From assembly GCF_019656455.1 (NCBI RefSeq), contig NZ_BPMK01000015.1, positions 62,001-126,000 on the forward strand: a stretch of DNA of 64,000 nt, read 5' to 3'. Below the pieces are notes generated by a model. The model ran no database searches and was not told the DNA's origin. It saw only the letters and a list, made by a program, of their open reading frames with translations. This DNA comes from Noviherbaspirillum aridicola (GTDB taxonomy: Bacteria; Pseudomonadota; Gammaproteobacteria; Burkholderiales; Burkholderiaceae_D). Both the position numbers and the translations under genes were made by a program. Positions 27,255 to 38,757 of this stretch are shown here, in pieces (the first letter of the stretch is position 1; every line of letters begins with the position of its first letter).

Positions 27255-28087
27255 TGATGGCGGGATATCTGCAGGATGCCGAGTCGACGGCGCGCAGCAA
27301 GGCGGTAACGGTGCCGGCGCTGCTGGCCATGCGCCAGGCCGGCGAAAAGATCGCGATGCTGACCTGTTACGACTCCAGCTTCGCGGCCCTGATGGACCGC
27401 TGCGGCGTGGACGTGCTGCTGGTCGGCGATTCGCTCGGCAATGTGTGCCAGGGCCATAGCTCCACCCTGCCCGTCACGCTGGCGGACATCGCCTATCACA
27501 CTGCCTGCGTGGCACGCGGAAACCAGACCGCGCTGCTGATCGCCGACATGCCCTTCGGCACCTACGCCACGCCGCAGGCCGCGTTCGACAACGCGGTCAG
27601 GCTGATGCAGGCCGGCGCGCAAATGGTCAAGATCGAAGGCGGCGAGTGGCTCAGCGAAACCGTGCGCTTCCTCACTGACCGCGCGATTCCCGTCTGCGCC
27701 CATCTCGGCCTGACGCCGCAGTCGGTGCATCAGCTCGGCGGCTTCAAGGTGCAGGGCAAGACGACCGAGGCGGCCGACCGCCTCAAGAGCGACGCGTTGT
27801 CGCTGCAGGTCGCCGGCGCCTCCATGCTGGTGCTGGAGGCGATTCCCAGCGCGCTCGGCAAGGAAGTCACCGACAAGCTCACGATCCCGACCATCGGCAT
27901 CGGTGCCGGGCCGGACTGCGCCGGCCAGGTGCTGGTCATGCACGACATGCTCGGCGTTTTCCCCGGCCGCAAGGCGCGCTTCGTGAAGAATTTCATGGAA
28001 GGCGAAACCAGCATCGACGCGGCGGTGCGCGCCTACATCCGGGCGGTCAAGGACAAGTCCTTCCCCGGTCCCGAGCACTGCTTCTGA
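27251..28087 (+). CDS. panB: 3-methyl-2-oxobutanoate hydroxymethyltransferase
   Basis: PanB (278 aa) makes ketopantoate from 2-oxoisovalerate and methylene-THF in pantothenate synthesis. Motifs seen are [29 protein letters not shown] (metal-binding Asp), [21 protein letters not shown], and [20 protein letters not shown]. Three ATG codons in a row begin the frame, the first overlapping the kinase stop; any may be used. Last gene of the hda operon, followed by a terminator. Confidence 0.96.
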   Translation: MMMAGYLQDAESTARSKAVTVPALLAMRQAGEKIAMLTCYDSSFAALMDRCGVDVLLVGDSLGNVCQGHSSTLPVTLADIAYHTACVARGNQTALLIADMPFGTYATPQAAFDNAVRLMQAGAQMVKIEGGEWLSETVRFLTDRAIPVCAHLGLTPQSVHQLGGFKVQGKTTEAADRLKSDALSLQVAGASMLVLEAIPSALGKEVTDKLTIPTIGIGAGPDCAGQVLVMHDMLGVFPGRKARFVKNFMEGETSIDAAVRAYIRAVKDKSFPGPEHCF

Positions 28088-28100
28088 GCGCCGGCCGGCA

Positions 28101-28130
28101 AAACAAAGGGACGCCGCGGCGTCCCTTTTT
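28101..28130 (+). terminator. terminator of the hda-panB operon, possibly bidirectional
   Basis: Stem AAAGGGACGC / GCGTCCCTTT with a CGCG loop and a five-T run, 14 bases after panB. The A-rich left side means it can also serve the convergent carbonic anhydrase gene, whose stop codon touches it. Confidence 0.88.
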
Positions 28131-28795
28131 CATTCGTATGCGGCCAGGCTCGCAGGCATCCTGCGCGCGAGTTCCTCCGCGCTGCCGACGGTGAGACCGA
28201 GATCGCGCAGCCGGCCGTCCTTCAGCCCATAGATCCAGCCGTGGATGGTGAGCGGCTGCCCCCGCTCCCAGGCGTCCTGCACGATCGTGGTCTGGCACAC
28301 GTTGACCACCTGCTCCAGCACATTGAGTTCGCACAGGCGGTCCTGCCGCGTGCCGTTCGGCAGCGTATCGCCGAGATAGCGTTCATGCTTCTGGTGCACG
28401 TCCTGCACGTGCCGCAGCCAGTTGTCCGCCAGGCCGACCCGGCGCCGGGCAAGCGCCGCGTGCACGCCGGAGCAGCCGTAATGGCCGCACACGATCACAT
28501 GCTTCACGCCGAGGACCTCGATCGCGAACTGCAGCACCGACAGGCAGTTCAGATCGGTGTGCACGACCACGTTGGCGATATTGCGGTGGACGAACAGCTC
28601 TCCCGGTTGCAGGCCGACGATTTCATTGGCCGGCACCCGGCTGTCGGCGCAGCCTATCCAGAGATACTCGGGCGACTGCTGGCCTGCGAGGCGCCGGAAA
28701 AAGTCCGGGTCGCCGGCCACGCGTGCCTCGGCCCAGTTCCGGTTGTTTTCAAACAGGCTTTCCAGTGCCCGGCTGTCGTTGCTGGCGTCGCTCAT
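28130..28795 (-). CDS. can: beta-class carbonic anhydrase
   Basis: A 221-residue beta carbonic anhydrase interconverting CO2 and bicarbonate in the cytoplasm. Zinc ligands are Cys49, His105 and Cys108 (WIGCADSR and CGHYGCSG), with the Asp51-Arg53 pair. It contains PGELFVHRNIANVV and IYGLKDGRL near the C-terminus, closest to the E. coli Can type. It is monocistronic between convergent panB and the chalcone-isomerase-like gene. A TATAAT element lies upstream at 28858-28863. Confidence 0.95.
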   Translation of the reverse strand: MSDASNDSRALESLFENNRNWAEARVAGDPDFFRRLAGQQSPEYLWIGCADSRVPANEIVGLQPGELFVHRNIANVVVHTDLNCLSVLQFAIEVLGVKHVIVCGHYGCSGVHAALARRRVGLADNWLRHVQDVHQKHERYLGDTLPNGTRQDRLCELNVLEQVVNVCQTTIVQDAWERGQPLTIHGWIYGLKDGRLRDLGLTVGSAEELARRMPASLAAYE

Positions 28796-28889
28796 CGGTG
28801 TCGGAATCGGTGGGTGAAGCCGCGCGGCGGCGGCGCCCCCTGTCAGGGGCAGGCCGCATTATACCGATGCCAACTTCCGCGAAAGCCGC

Positions 28890-29507
28890 TCAGGAACTGC
28901 CGCGCGCGCCGGGCGCGTCCTCCGGCGCGCCGAGCAGCGCAGGCTTGAGGCGGCTGTCGATCGGCTTGTCGCCCAGCCAGATCCGCAGGATGGCGTTATA
29001 GAAGGAGGCATCCGGAAGCACCTCCGATATCTTCCGGCCGTTCAGGTGGATCAGGGTACCGGAGCCGGGCACCCAGTCGACGGTGAGCATGTCGCCCTTC
29101 TTCAGCTCGGGTATCGCCGCGAATATCTCGCCGAACTTCTGCAGCTGCGCGACCAGCTTGGCGGTCTCGTTACGGTCGCTGTTCTGGGTGATGCCGCTCA
29201 TGAAGCCGCGTCCGAATTCCTCGTTGCTGACATCGCGCAGCATCACGATGCTCACCCGCTTCGCGCCCGGCGCGGCCAGCACCGCCGGCACCGTGGTCTT
29301 CTTTTCCGCGAGATAGAGACCGGCGACATAGACCTTGAAGATCGCCTTGTAGCGGATGCCGGCACCGTTGAGCCGCAGATCCTCGTTGGCCACCCTCACC
29401 GCGTCGTCCAGGCGGACACCGGCGATTTCCGCCGCAAAGCCGCTACCCGCGGCAAGCAGCAGGGCAATTGCCATGCCGCGTCGTACCAGACGCATGCGCT
29501 TATTCAT
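28890..29507 (-). CDS. periplasmic chalcone isomerase-like protein
   Basis: A 205-residue protein with a signal peptide (RRGMAIALLLAAGSGFAAE) and a chalcone-isomerase-like fold of the bacterial Chalcone_3 type: GAGIRYKAIFKVYVAGLYLAE near residue 50, MLRDVSNEEFGRGF near 95, and the DWVPGSGTLIHLNG and LRIWLGDKPID strands. These bacterial proteins lack proven flavonoid activity and may bind fatty acids. A strong GGGGAGGGGAG element precedes the ATG. Confidence 0.88.
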   Translation of the reverse strand: MNKRMRLVRRGMAIALLLAAGSGFAAEIAGVRLDDAVRVANEDLRLNGAGIRYKAIFKVYVAGLYLAEKKTTVPAVLAAPGAKRVSIVMLRDVSNEEFGRGFMSGITQNSDRNETAKLVAQLQKFGEIFAAIPELKKGDMLTVDWVPGSGTLIHLNGRKISEVLPDASFYNAILRIWLGDKPIDSRLKPALLGAPEDAPGARGSS

Positions 29508-29980
29508 CTCCCCTCCCCGGCTTTTCCAGCCTGTGTATTAGAGACTGCCATTATCGGGAGAAAAGCTAGAGAAAAAATTCTAAAAGGGAGAATGAAAAAA
29601 ACTCCCGGCACCGGGGTGCAGGGGTTTCCAGGACTATTGAGCCGGTTATCGGTTGGCCGGTGTATGCCGAGGTGCGCCTGCCCAAGCTGTGGATGTAACC
29701 CAAGGCGTCCAGATCAACCCTGCCCGCAGCGTCCACGCGCGTGCTTCGATATGAGCCCGCTTCCGGGAAGGCAGCACGGTTTCACGCCCAAACGGCACGC
29801 TCACCACCGGTCGATTTAGGACCAGCGAGCATTTTTGCGTCTTACTCTGCTTGCTTCAAAGTGAGTGCCCACAGCGCGCCACTTTGACTACCGCTTCGCG
29901 CGAACCACATGGCTGCAAAGGAGCATATCGTTGCCCACGTTTTCCGTGAGACGGGATTGCCGAAGTTCGGCATTACCGAT
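29508..29980. other. gene-poor intergenic stretch
   Basis: About 470 bases between the chalcone-isomerase-like gene start and the dnaJ terminator. An A-rich patch (29561-29610) begins it. Short open frames exist on the forward strand, but none has a credible ribosome site or recognisable product. I see no repeat, terminator or RNA gene. It could hold decayed coding sequence or an unrecognised small RNA. Confidence 0.5.
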
Positions 29981-30013
29981 AAAAAAAGCCGCTGATCTTT
30001 CGATCAGCGGCTT
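29981..30013 (-). terminator. terminator of the grpE-dnaK-dnaJ cluster
   Basis: A 12-bp stem AAGCCGCTGATC / GATCAGCGGCTT with loop TTTC is followed on the reverse strand by seven T residues, about 28 bases past the dnaJ stop. Confidence 0.92.
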
Positions 30014-30040
30014 CTTGCACGTGACGTCGGTGCCTGGCGG

Positions 30041-31171
30041 TTACTCGAAAAATTCCTTTACCTTGTCACGCCATGACTTGCTTTGCGGGCTGTGCTTCGA
30101 CCCGCCGGCGTTGGTGAGCTTCTCGAATTCCTGCAGCAGTTCCTTCTGGCGCTCGGTCAGCTTGACCGGCGTCTCCACCACGACATGGCAGAACAAGTCG
30201 CCGGCGTAGCCGGAACGCACGCCCTTGATGCCCTTGCCCCGCAGGCGGAAGGTCTTGCCCGATTGCGTACCCTCGGGCAGCGTGAAGGATGCCTTGCCGT
30301 TGAGCGTCGGTACTTCCACCTCTCCGCCCAGCGCCGCCTTGGCGAAAGAAACGGGGATCTCGCAATGCAGGTCGTCGCCGTCGCGCTGGAATACCGGGTG
30401 CGGCTTGATGCGGATCTCCACATAGAGGTCGCCCGGCGGGCCGCCGTTCATGCCCGGCTCGCCGTTGCCGGACGAGCGGATGCGCATGCCGTCGTCGATG
30501 CCGGCCGGGATCTTCACCTCCAGCGTCTTGGTGCGCTTGATGCGTCCCGCGCCGCTGCAGGTCGAGCAGGGATTGGGGATGATTTTCCCGGTGCCGTGGC
30601 ACTTGGGGCAGGTCTGCTGGATGCTGAAGAAACCCTGCTGCATGCGCACCTGGCCCTGCCCCGCGCAGGTCGGGCAGGTCGTCGGCTGGGTGCCAGGCTT
30701 GGCGCCCGAACCATGGCAGGTGTCGCACTCATCCCAGGAGGGCACGCGGATCGTGGTGTCGTAACCGTGCGCGGCCTGTTCCAGCGAAATCTCGAGGTTG
30801 TAGCGCAGGTCCGCACCGCGGTAGACCTGCGGGCCGCTGCGCCCGCCGGTGCGCGCGCCGTGTCCGAAGATGTCGCCGAAGATGTCGCCGAAGGCATCCC
30901 CGAAGCCGCCGAAACCTCCCGCGCCCGCGCCGGCGCCCATGTTGGGGTCGACGCCGGCATGGCCGTAACGGTCGTAGGCCTCGCGCTTGGCCGGGTCTGA
31001 CAGCATTTCATAGGCTTCCTTGGCTTCCTTGAAGCTGTCCTCGGCGGCCTTGCTGTCCGGATTGCGGTCCGGATGGTATTTCATCGCGAGCTTGCGATAC
31101 GCCTTCTTGATCTCTTCTTCCGAGGCGTTCTTCGCTACGCCCAGCACTTCGTAGTAATCACGCTTTGCCAT
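30041..31171 (-). CDS. dnaJ: chaperone DnaJ (Hsp40)
   Basis: A 376-residue type I J protein. The J domain (1-70) holds KYHPDRN with the HPD triad that stimulates DnaK ATPase. A Gly/Phe-rich linker (about 75-115) follows, then the zinc region with four CxxCxGxG repeats ([32 protein letters not shown]) at about 140-205, then the C-terminal substrate-binding domains. It follows dnaK on the same strand after 102 bases containing two hairpins, and ends at a strong terminator. Confidence 0.97.
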   Translation of the reverse strand: MAKRDYYEVLGVAKNASEEEIKKAYRKLAMKYHPDRNPDSKAAEDSFKEAKEAYEMLSDPAKREAYDRYGHAGVDPNMGAGAGAGGFGGFGDAFGDIFGDIFGHGARTGGRSGPQVYRGADLRYNLEISLEQAAHGYDTTIRVPSWDECDTCHGSGAKPGTQPTTCPTCAGQGQVRMQQGFFSIQQTCPKCHGTGKIIPNPCSTCSGAGRIKRTKTLEVKIPAGIDDGMRIRSSGNGEPGMNGGPPGDLYVEIRIKPHPVFQRDGDDLHCEIPVSFAKAALGGEVEVPTLNGKASFTLPEGTQSGKTFRLRGKGIKGVRSGYAGDLFCHVVVETPVKLTERQKELLQEFEKLTNAGGSKHSPQSKSWRDKVKEFFE

Positions 31172-31200
31172 ATTGTCGGCACCTTCTGTATAAGCGAAAA

Positions 31201-31264
31201 CGCCGAGCCGAGGATCGCCAGACGATCGCTACGACTCGGCGGTGTATCGCGGCTGGCGCCGCGA
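31201..31264. repeat. two tandem hairpins between dnaK and dnaJ
   Basis: The first has outer arms CGCCGAG / CTCGGCG (31201-31207, 31235-31241) with inner arms GATCG / CGATC. The second is TCGCGGC-TGGC-GCCGCGA (31247-31264). Neither has a T-run on the transcribed strand. They may act as RNA stability or processing elements setting the DnaK:DnaJ ratio, or as an attenuator. Confidence 0.6.
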
Positions 31265-31273
31265 CGGTCGGGA

Positions 31274-33208
<1,935 letters not shown>

Positions 33209-33250
33209 GATTTCGTTCCTTTAAAAAAACGGGTGTTTTTTGATGTGTTG

Positions 33251-33279
33251 TATATGTGGAACAGCGCTCCGGTTTCAAG
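33251..33279 (-). promoter_or_regulatory. sigma32 heat-shock promoter of dnaK
   Basis: Reverse strand has CTTGAAA (33273-33279), 13 bases, then CCACATATA (33251-33259). This matches the CTTGAAA-N13-CCCCATNT consensus except for one C-to-A change. The predicted start is about 40 bases upstream of the dnaK ATG. Confidence 0.75.
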
Positions 33280-33297
33280 CGCCGCGGTCGTCATTTT

Positions 33298-33840
33298 TTA
33301 CTGCGCCACGGTCACCAATGCGGGACGCAGCAGGCGGTCCGCAATCATGTAGCCCTTCTGCAGCACGGTGACGATGGTGTTGGCGTCCTGCTCGGCCGGG
33401 ACCATCGAAATCGCCTGGTGCTTCATCGGGTCGAGCTTCTCGCCCGGCACGGGGTTGATCTCGGCGAGGCGGTTGCGCTCGAAGGCGGAGTTGAGCTGCT
33501 TGAGCGTCATCTCCACCCCTTCCTTGAGCGAGTCGACCGAGGGGGTTTCCAGCTTGAGCGCCATTTCGAGGCTGTCCTTCACCGGCACCAGCGCTTCGGC
33601 GAAGCTCTCGATGGCGAACTTGTGCGCCTTGGCGATATCTTCCTGCGCACGGCGGCGGATGTTTTCGGCGTCGGCCTTGGCCCGCAGGAAGGCGTCCTGC
33701 ATTTCGGCCGCGCGGGCTTCGGCAGCGGCGAGTTTTTCCTGGAGCCCGTCCTTGCCCTCGCCCGACTGTTCGGCCGCGGCGGCATCCTGGACCTGCGCCG
33801 ACTGGTCGGCCTGTTCTTGCATTTTCTCTTGATCTTGCAT
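33298..33840 (-). CDS. grpE: nucleotide exchange factor GrpE
   Basis: A 180-residue GrpE, the ADP-releasing partner of DnaK. The Gln/Ala/Glu-rich N-terminus leads into a long coiled coil (about 30-85, [20 protein letters not shown]), then the conserved [18 protein letters not shown] and the C-terminal beta wing with [14 protein letters not shown] and [18 protein letters not shown]. Start choice is open: ATG at 33840, or GTG immediately before it at 33843, which has better spacing to GGAG. Driven by a near-consensus heat-shock promoter. Confidence 0.95.
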   Translation of the reverse strand: MQDQEKMQEQADQSAQVQDAAAAEQSGEGKDGLQEKLAAAEARAAEMQDAFLRAKADAENIRRRAQEDIAKAHKFAIESFAEALVPVKDSLEMALKLETPSVDSLKEGVEMTLKQLNSAFERNRLAEINPVPGEKLDPMKHQAISMVPAEQDANTIVTVLQKGYMIADRLLRPALVTVAQ

Positions 33841-33885
33841 CACAAAAAGTCTCCAGCAATCAATGACTTAGCGGCTACTGCGGCA

Positions 33886-33915
33886 GTAAATGGGGCTAAG
33901 CCTTAGTTTTTCAAG
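33886..33915 (-). promoter_or_regulatory. sigma32 heat-shock promoter of grpE
   Basis: Reverse strand has CTTGAAA (33909-33915), a 13-base spacer, then CCCCATTTA (33887-33895), an exact match to the RpoH consensus. It lies about 45 bases upstream of the grpE start. No CIRCE-type inverted repeat (TTAGCACTC/GAGTGCTAA) was seen around it. Confidence 0.92.
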
Positions 33916-34050
33916 GGGAATTTTTCGCATCCGCCTCGCGGCGGACAAAAAGTGTCTCGTCTTGTTACATTTTCAGCGGCGTTTCTGCTTCTATTCCTCG
34001 CCCCGCGTACTACCATGCTTAGTAAATGCGCAACGCGCGCGGAGCTTGTC

Positions 34051-34143
34051 ATGAAACTGCCGTTGATCTCCCTGTCGGTCGTCGCCTACTCCCTGCTGGC
34101 GACCGCCGCCATATGCCACGCTGAACTGGTAGCGGTGTATTAA
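34051..34143 (+). CDS. possible small exported or membrane peptide, 30 residues
   Basis: A short frame, MKLPLISLSVVAYSLLATAA followed by ICHAELVAVY. It looks like a signal peptide or a single membrane helix, with an A-x-A-like end before ELVAVY. GGAG lies 6 bases before the ATG, an ideal ribosome site. The frame is open further upstream to a GTG at 33952, but without a ribosome site. It is divergent from grpE and convergent with hemH. No family is recognised, and it may be a chance frame or the remnant of a larger secreted protein. Confidence 0.35.
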   Translation: MKLPLISLSVVAYSLLATAAICHAELVAVY

Positions 34144-34176
34144 AAAATCAAGCCGGGAAATCCGGGAAAGCGACGA

Positions 34177-35283
34177 CTATTTGTCGGCGCCCAAGGCGGC
34201 TGCGCGCTGGCGCGAAGCCTCCGCCAGCTGCGGTGCGGCCTCGCGGTCGCGCGGCGACAGGATGGTGGGCCAGCCGATCATGTGCTGCTCGGCGATCTCC
34301 GCCAGCGCGGCGATCCAGTCGGCGCCCTCGTTCAGACAGGGGATGTAGTGGAACTCCCTGCCGCCCGCCGTCAGGAAGTCATGCTTGGCTTCCATTGCTA
34401 TCTCTTCCAGCGTCTCGAGGCAATCCCCGATGAATCCGGGGCACATCACATCCACGCGCGACACGCCCTCGCGCGCCAGCTGCTGCAGGGTCGGCGCCGT
34501 GTAGGGCTGCAGCCATTCCGCCTTGCCGAAGCGCGACTGGAAGGTTACCAGGCACTGCTCCGGCGGCAGCTGAAGCTGCTCGGCCAGCAGGCGTGCGGTT
34601 TTACGGCATTCGCAGTGGTAGGGATCGCCCAGCATCAGCGTGCGCTTCGGCACGCCGTGGAAGCTGAGGACCAGGCGGTCGGGCCGGCCGTGGGTGTCCC
34701 AGTGGGCAAGCACGTTGCCGGCCAGTGCCCGGATGTAGGCTTCATGGTCGTGGTAGTGCTTGACGAGTCTCAGTTCCGGCACATTGCGCACGCCGGACAG
34801 GTGGGCGAACACCGCGTCGAACACCGAGGCCGTGGTCGTGCCCGAATACTGCGGATAGGCGGGGACGATCAGGATGCGGTCGCAGCCCCGGGCGCGCAGC
34901 CGCTCCAGGACGTCCGGCACCGAGGGATTCCCGTAGCGCATCGCGTGCGCCACCTCGACCTCGTGGCCGCGGCGCGTCAGCGCTTCCTGCAGCAGGGCGG
35001 CCTGCCGCTCGGTATGCACCTTCAGCGGCGAGCCCTCCTTGCTCCAGATGGACGCGTATTTTTTCGCCGACTGGCCGGACCGCAGCGGCAGGATGATCCC
35101 GTGCAGGATCGGCCACCAGGCGGCCCTGGGAATCTCGACCACGCGCGGGTCGGACAGGAATTGCCTGAGATAGCGGCGCACCGCCGAAGCCGTCGGCGCG
35201 TCGGGCGTGCCCAGGTTGACCAGCACGACCGCGATGCGGGATGGTGTGCCGTGGGTGTACTGCGGTTCCTGTCTGAAGCGCAT
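34177..35283 (-). CDS. hemH: ferrochelatase
   Basis: HemH (368 aa) inserts ferrous iron into protoporphyrin IX, the last step of haem synthesis. Seen are [20 protein letters not shown] near the start, [25 protein letters not shown], the active-site His in [22 protein letters not shown], and [20 protein letters not shown] with the conserved Glu. It lies 21 bases after recN on the same strand. A second haem gene (hemJ) occurs elsewhere in the window. Confidence 0.96.
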   Translation of the reverse strand: MRFRQEPQYTHGTPSRIAVVLVNLGTPDAPTASAVRRYLRQFLSDPRVVEIPRAAWWPILHGIILPLRSGQSAKKYASIWSKEGSPLKVHTERQAALLQEALTRRGHEVEVAHAMRYGNPSVPDVLERLRARGCDRILIVPAYPQYSGTTTASVFDAVFAHLSGVRNVPELRLVKHYHDHEAYIRALAGNVLAHWDTHGRPDRLVLSFHGVPKRTLMLGDPYHCECRKTARLLAEQLQLPPEQCLVTFQSRFGKAEWLQPYTAPTLQQLAREGVSRVDVMCPGFIGDCLETLEEIAMEAKHDFLTAGGREFHYIPCLNEGADWIAALAEIAEQHMIGWPTILSPRDREAAPQLAEASRQRAAALGADK

Positions 35284-35304
35284 GGCGTTCTTGGTGTGAG
35301 GTGA

Positions 35305-36954
35305 TCAGGACGCGAGCAGTTCGCGCGCGTGCTTGCGGGTGGTTGCCGTGATTTCGATACCGCCCAGCATGCGGGCGATCTCCTCGATGCGCGCCTTGCT
35401 GTCGAGGGAATCGATGCTCGACACCGTCCTGCCGCCGCTGCTGCGCTTGCTGACCTGGAAATGCTGGTTGGCCTGGCTGGCGACCTGCGGCAGGTGGGTC
35501 ACGCACAGCACCTGGCGGGCCTGGCCGAGGCGCTTGAGCAGGCGGCCGACGACTTCGGCGACGCCGCCGCCGATGCCGCTGTCGACCTCGTCGAAAATCA
35601 GCGTCGGGGTGGCGGTCGCGGTCGAGGCGATCACGGATATCGCGAGCGAGATGCGCGCCAGTTCACCGCCGGACGCCACCTTGGCCAGCGGCCGGGGCGA
35701 GGTGCCGGCGTGGGCGGCGACCAGGAATTCCACCTGTTCGACGCCGTGCACGGTGGGATCGCAGGGATTGAGCGCGACCTCGAATCGACCGCCGGCCATG
35801 CTCAGGTCCTGCATCGCCGCGGTGACGGCCTGGCCGAGCGCGGTGGCGGCGTTGGAGCGCGCCGTCGACAATTTCGCGGCCGCCGCAAGATAGGCGTCCC
35901 TGAGTTTCTGCTCCTGCGCGCGCAGGGCCTCGAGATCGGTGGCGTCCGCCAGCTGCCTGAGCTGCGCGGACAGGCTCTCGTACTCCTGCGGCAGGTCTTC
36001 CGGCGCGACATGGAACTTGCGCGCGGTCGAATGGAGCGCGTCCATGCGCGCCTCGACTTCGTGCAGCCGCTCCGGGTCGAGTTCGACCCGTCCGAGATAA
36101 TCGTTGAGCGAATACACGGCTTCCTGGATCTGGATGCGCGCCGGCTCGAGCGCCTCGATCACCGGCTTGAGGCCGGCGTCGATGTCGGCCAGCTTGCCGA
36201 GCCTGAGCGTGAGTGCCGACAGCTGCGAGAGGATGGGATGGGTCTCCGACTCGGACAGCGCGTCCAGCGCTTCCTGCGCGCCCTCGATCAGGCTCGCCGC
36301 ATGCGCGAGGCGGCTGTGTTCATTGCTGACTTCGGTCCATTCGCCGGGCTTGGGCGCGAGCTTTTCCAGCTCGCCGACCTGCCATTCGAGACGCTCGCGC
36401 TCGAGCAGCACGCTCCTGGCATTGGCCTCGAATTCCTCCAGCTGCCTGGCCAGCGCGCGCCATGACTTGTAGGCGGCGGCGACCGCGCGGGCCTCGTCCT
36501 GCAGGCCGGCCTGGCTGTCGAGCATCGCGCGCTGGGCATCGCTCTTGAGCAGCGACTGGTGGGCATGCTGACCATGGATGTCGACCATCATCTCGCCCAG
36601 CTCGCGCAGCTGGGCGGCGGTGGCGGTGACGCCGTTGATCCAGGCCTTGGAGCGTCCCGCGTTGTCGATGACCCGCCGCAGCAGGATGCCGCCTTCGTCG
36701 CTGCGGAATTCATGCTCTTCCAGCCAGGCGTCGGCCTCGGCGGTGGACGCGAACTCCGCGGTGATGTCGGTGCGGGACGCGCCCTCCCGGACCACGCTGG
36801 CGTCTCCCCGTCCGCCGAGCGCGAGCGCCAGGGCATCGATGAGGATGGACTTGCCGGCGCCGGTTTCGCCCGTGAAGACGGTGAAGCCCGGAGCGAATTC
36901 GAGCTCGATGGCGTCGACGATCACGAAGTCGCGAATGGAAAGTGTGCGGAGCAT
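35305..36954 (-). CDS. recN: DNA repair protein RecN
   Basis: RecN (549 aa) is an SMC-like ATPase used in double-strand-break repair. The Walker A is FTGETGAGKSILIDALALALGG near residue 31, coiled-coil arms span roughly 160-370, and the C-terminal half has the signature LAKVASGGELARISLA, Walker B TPTLIFDEVDSGIGG and VLCVTHLPQVA. The start MLRTLSIRDFVIVDAIELEF is typical. No LexA box was seen immediately upstream, where only 34 bases separate it from nadK. Confidence 0.96.
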   Translation of the reverse strand: MLRTLSIRDFVIVDAIELEFAPGFTVFTGETGAGKSILIDALALALGGRGDASVVREGASRTDITAEFASTAEADAWLEEHEFRSDEGGILLRRVIDNAGRSKAWINGVTATAAQLRELGEMMVDIHGQHAHQSLLKSDAQRAMLDSQAGLQDEARAVAAAYKSWRALARQLEEFEANARSVLLERERLEWQVGELEKLAPKPGEWTEVSNEHSRLAHAASLIEGAQEALDALSESETHPILSQLSALTLRLGKLADIDAGLKPVIEALEPARIQIQEAVYSLNDYLGRVELDPERLHEVEARMDALHSTARKFHVAPEDLPQEYESLSAQLRQLADATDLEALRAQEQKLRDAYLAAAAKLSTARSNAATALGQAVTAAMQDLSMAGGRFEVALNPCDPTVHGVEQVEFLVAAHAGTSPRPLAKVASGGELARISLAISVIASTATATPTLIFDEVDSGIGGGVAEVVGRLLKRLGQARQVLCVTHLPQVASQANQHFQVSKRSSGGRTVSSIDSLDSKARIEEIARMLGGIEITATTRKHARELLAS

Positions 36955-36988
36955 TTGGAAAGATAGGTTCTGGGCAACGACAAGCCGC

Positions 36989-37906
36989 CTATTTTAACTG
37001 GCCCGCCTGTGACGGATATTCATGCCAGTGCAACTTCTCGCGCAGCGTATCGTAGTAGCTCCATCCCTGGGGATGAAGGAAGGTGATCGCGTGCGCGGAA
37101 CGGCGCACGAAAATGCGGTCGTGATGCCGCAGGCTGGCCAGCGACTGCATGTCGAAATTGACGCTGATTTCACGCCCGCCCATGATTTCGATCTCGATCG
37201 TGCAGGTATCGGCGACCACGATCGGACGGTTGGACAGCGCATGCGGTGCGATCGGCACCAGCACCATGCCGGACAGGCTGGGATGCAGCAGCGGCCCGCC
37301 GGCCGACAGGGCATAGGCGGTGGAACCGGTCGGCGTGGCGACGATCAGTCCGTCGGAGCGCTGGTTGTACATGAAGCGCCCGTCCACCTCGACCTTCAGT
37401 TCCGCCATGCCGCTGGTGGCGCCGCGCGCCACCACCACGTCATTGAAGGCGAGCGCGCTGAAGATGACCTGCCCGTCGCGCTCGACCGTGCCTTCCAGCA
37501 GGCTGCGCCGTTCCGACTCGACTTTGCCCGACAGCATATCGGTCAGCACGGGAATCATTCCCTCCTGGGAGATGTCGGTCATGAAACCGAGCCGGCCCTG
37601 GTTGATGCCGATCAGCGGCACGCCGTACGGCGCGAGCTGGCGGGCGATGCCGAGCATGGTACCGTCGCCGCCGACGACGATGGCGACATCGGCATGGCGT
37701 CCGATTTCCTCGGGGGTCATCGGCCGGGTGTTGGGCAGGGCCACGTTGCGCGCGGTCTCGGCTTCCAGCACGACGGCGTAGCCGGCGCCATGCAGGAAAG
37801 CGGAGATCTCCGACAGCGATTGCTCTATGCCGGCCGCCATGTACTTGCCGACAATGGCGACGGTCTTGATCTTTGACGGGGAAGGAAGTGGCTGGGCAGG
37901 CAACAT
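36989..37906 (-). CDS. nadK: NAD kinase
   Basis: NadK (305 aa) phosphorylates NAD to NADP. Key motifs are KTVAIVGKY near residue 15, the catalytic [31 protein letters not shown]-like [10 protein letters not shown], and [22 protein letters not shown]. The start at 37906 gives the family's usual length; the frame stays open far upstream without similarity. It is divergent from a HAD hydrolase gene and lies upstream of recN and hemH on the same strand. Confidence 0.95.
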   Translation of the reverse strand: MLPAQPLPSPSKIKTVAIVGKYMAAGIEQSLSEISAFLHGAGYAVVLEAETARNVALPNTRPMTPEEIGRHADVAIVVGGDGTMLGIARQLAPYGVPLIGINQGRLGFMTDISQEGMIPVLTDMLSGKVESERRSLLEGTVERDGQVIFSALAFNDVVVARGATSGMAELKVEVDGRFMYNQRSDGLIVATPTGSTAYALSAGGPLLHPSLSGMVLVPIAPHALSNRPIVVADTCTIEIEIMGGREISVNFDMQSLASLRHHDRIFVRRSAHAITFLHPQGWSYYDTLREKLHWHEYPSQAGQLK

Positions 37907-37976
37907 GCCGGAGATTAGACCATAATTTGGCCGGACGTTACAGAACATACATTGAACCCTCACGGGCTGTCCGCAT

Positions 37977-38681
37977 ATGAGCATCAAAGCCGTTTTGTTC
38001 GATCTCGACGATACCCTGTGGCCGATCGTGCCCGTCATCCGGCGGGCCGAGGACCTGATGTACGACTGGCTGCAGCGGCATGCGCCGCAAGTCGCGCAGC
38101 GGGTATCGATCGAGGGCATGCGCCAGCGGCGGCAGGAGCTGATGCGCACCGACCCGGTGTACCAGCTGGATCTGCGCCGGCTGCGGCATGCGGTGCTGGC
38201 CGAAGCCTTCCGCGAGACGGGCGAGGACGAGGCGCTGGCCGAACATGCGATGGCCGTCTTCTCGAAGGCGCGCAACGAGGTCGAGCCGTATGAGGACGTG
38301 CTGCCGGTGCTGGGCAGGCTGCGCTCGCGGCACCGGCTGGGCACCATCTCCAATGGCGTGGCCGACCTCGGCACCATAGGGCTGGCCCATCTGTTCGACG
38401 CCTCGGTGGCGGCATGGCATTTCGGCAAGGCCAAGCCGGACCCGGCGATCTTCGCGGCCGCCTGCGATGCGCTCGAAGTGGCGCCCGCGGACGCGCTGTA
38501 CGTGGGCGACGATCTCCTGCTCGATGTGCAGGGAGCGCAGCGGGCGGGGATGCGGGCGGCCTGGCTGCGGCGCCCGGACCTGGGTCCCATCGTCGCCGAC
38601 GGCGCGGTGCAGCCGGACCTGGTCTGCGCGTCGCTGCATGAACTCGAAGACTGGCTGGCACGACAAACGGTGAAAGACTGA
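37977..38681 (+). CDS. HAD-IA family hydrolase
   Basis: A 234-residue haloacid-dehalogenase-like phosphatase. Motif I is [16 protein letters not shown] with the two catalytic Asp residues. The helical cap follows, with motif II GTISNGV near residue 122, motif III Lys in [11 protein letters not shown] near 145 and motif [15 protein letters not shown] near 170. All motifs are intact. The substrate is unknown. It sits between nadK (divergent) and hrcA; 76 bases separate it from hrcA on the same strand. Confidence 0.9.
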   Translation: MSIKAVLFDLDDTLWPIVPVIRRAEDLMYDWLQRHAPQVAQRVSIEGMRQRRQELMRTDPVYQLDLRRLRHAVLAEAFRETGEDEALAEHAMAVFSKARNEVEPYEDVLPVLGRLRSRHRLGTISNGVADLGTIGLAHLFDASVAAWHFGKAKPDPAIFAAACDALEVAPADALYVGDDLLLDVQGAQRAGMRAAWLRRPDLGPIVADGAVQPDLVCASLHELEDWLARQTVKD

Positions 38682-38757
38682 TAACGCGCAATTTCGCGCG
38701 CAACGCCGTATGAAACAGAAGGTGGCGGGCGTTGAAGGCGCTCGCTAGAATACCGCC

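Noticed and set aside
29909-29995. 28-codon frame before the dnaJ terminator
   Set aside because: Too short, ends inside the terminator stem, and nothing recognisable.
29865-30209. Forward frame of 114 codons over the dnaJ terminator
   Set aside because: It runs through a strong terminator and into dnaJ on the other strand, with no ribosome site or similarity.
33844-33960. CIRCE operator upstream of grpE
   Set aside because: No GAGTGCTAA-type inverted repeat; the sigma32 promoter explains the region.
33952-34143. 63-codon version of the small frame starting at GTG
   Set aside because: No ribosome site at the GTG; only the inner ATG at 34051 has one.
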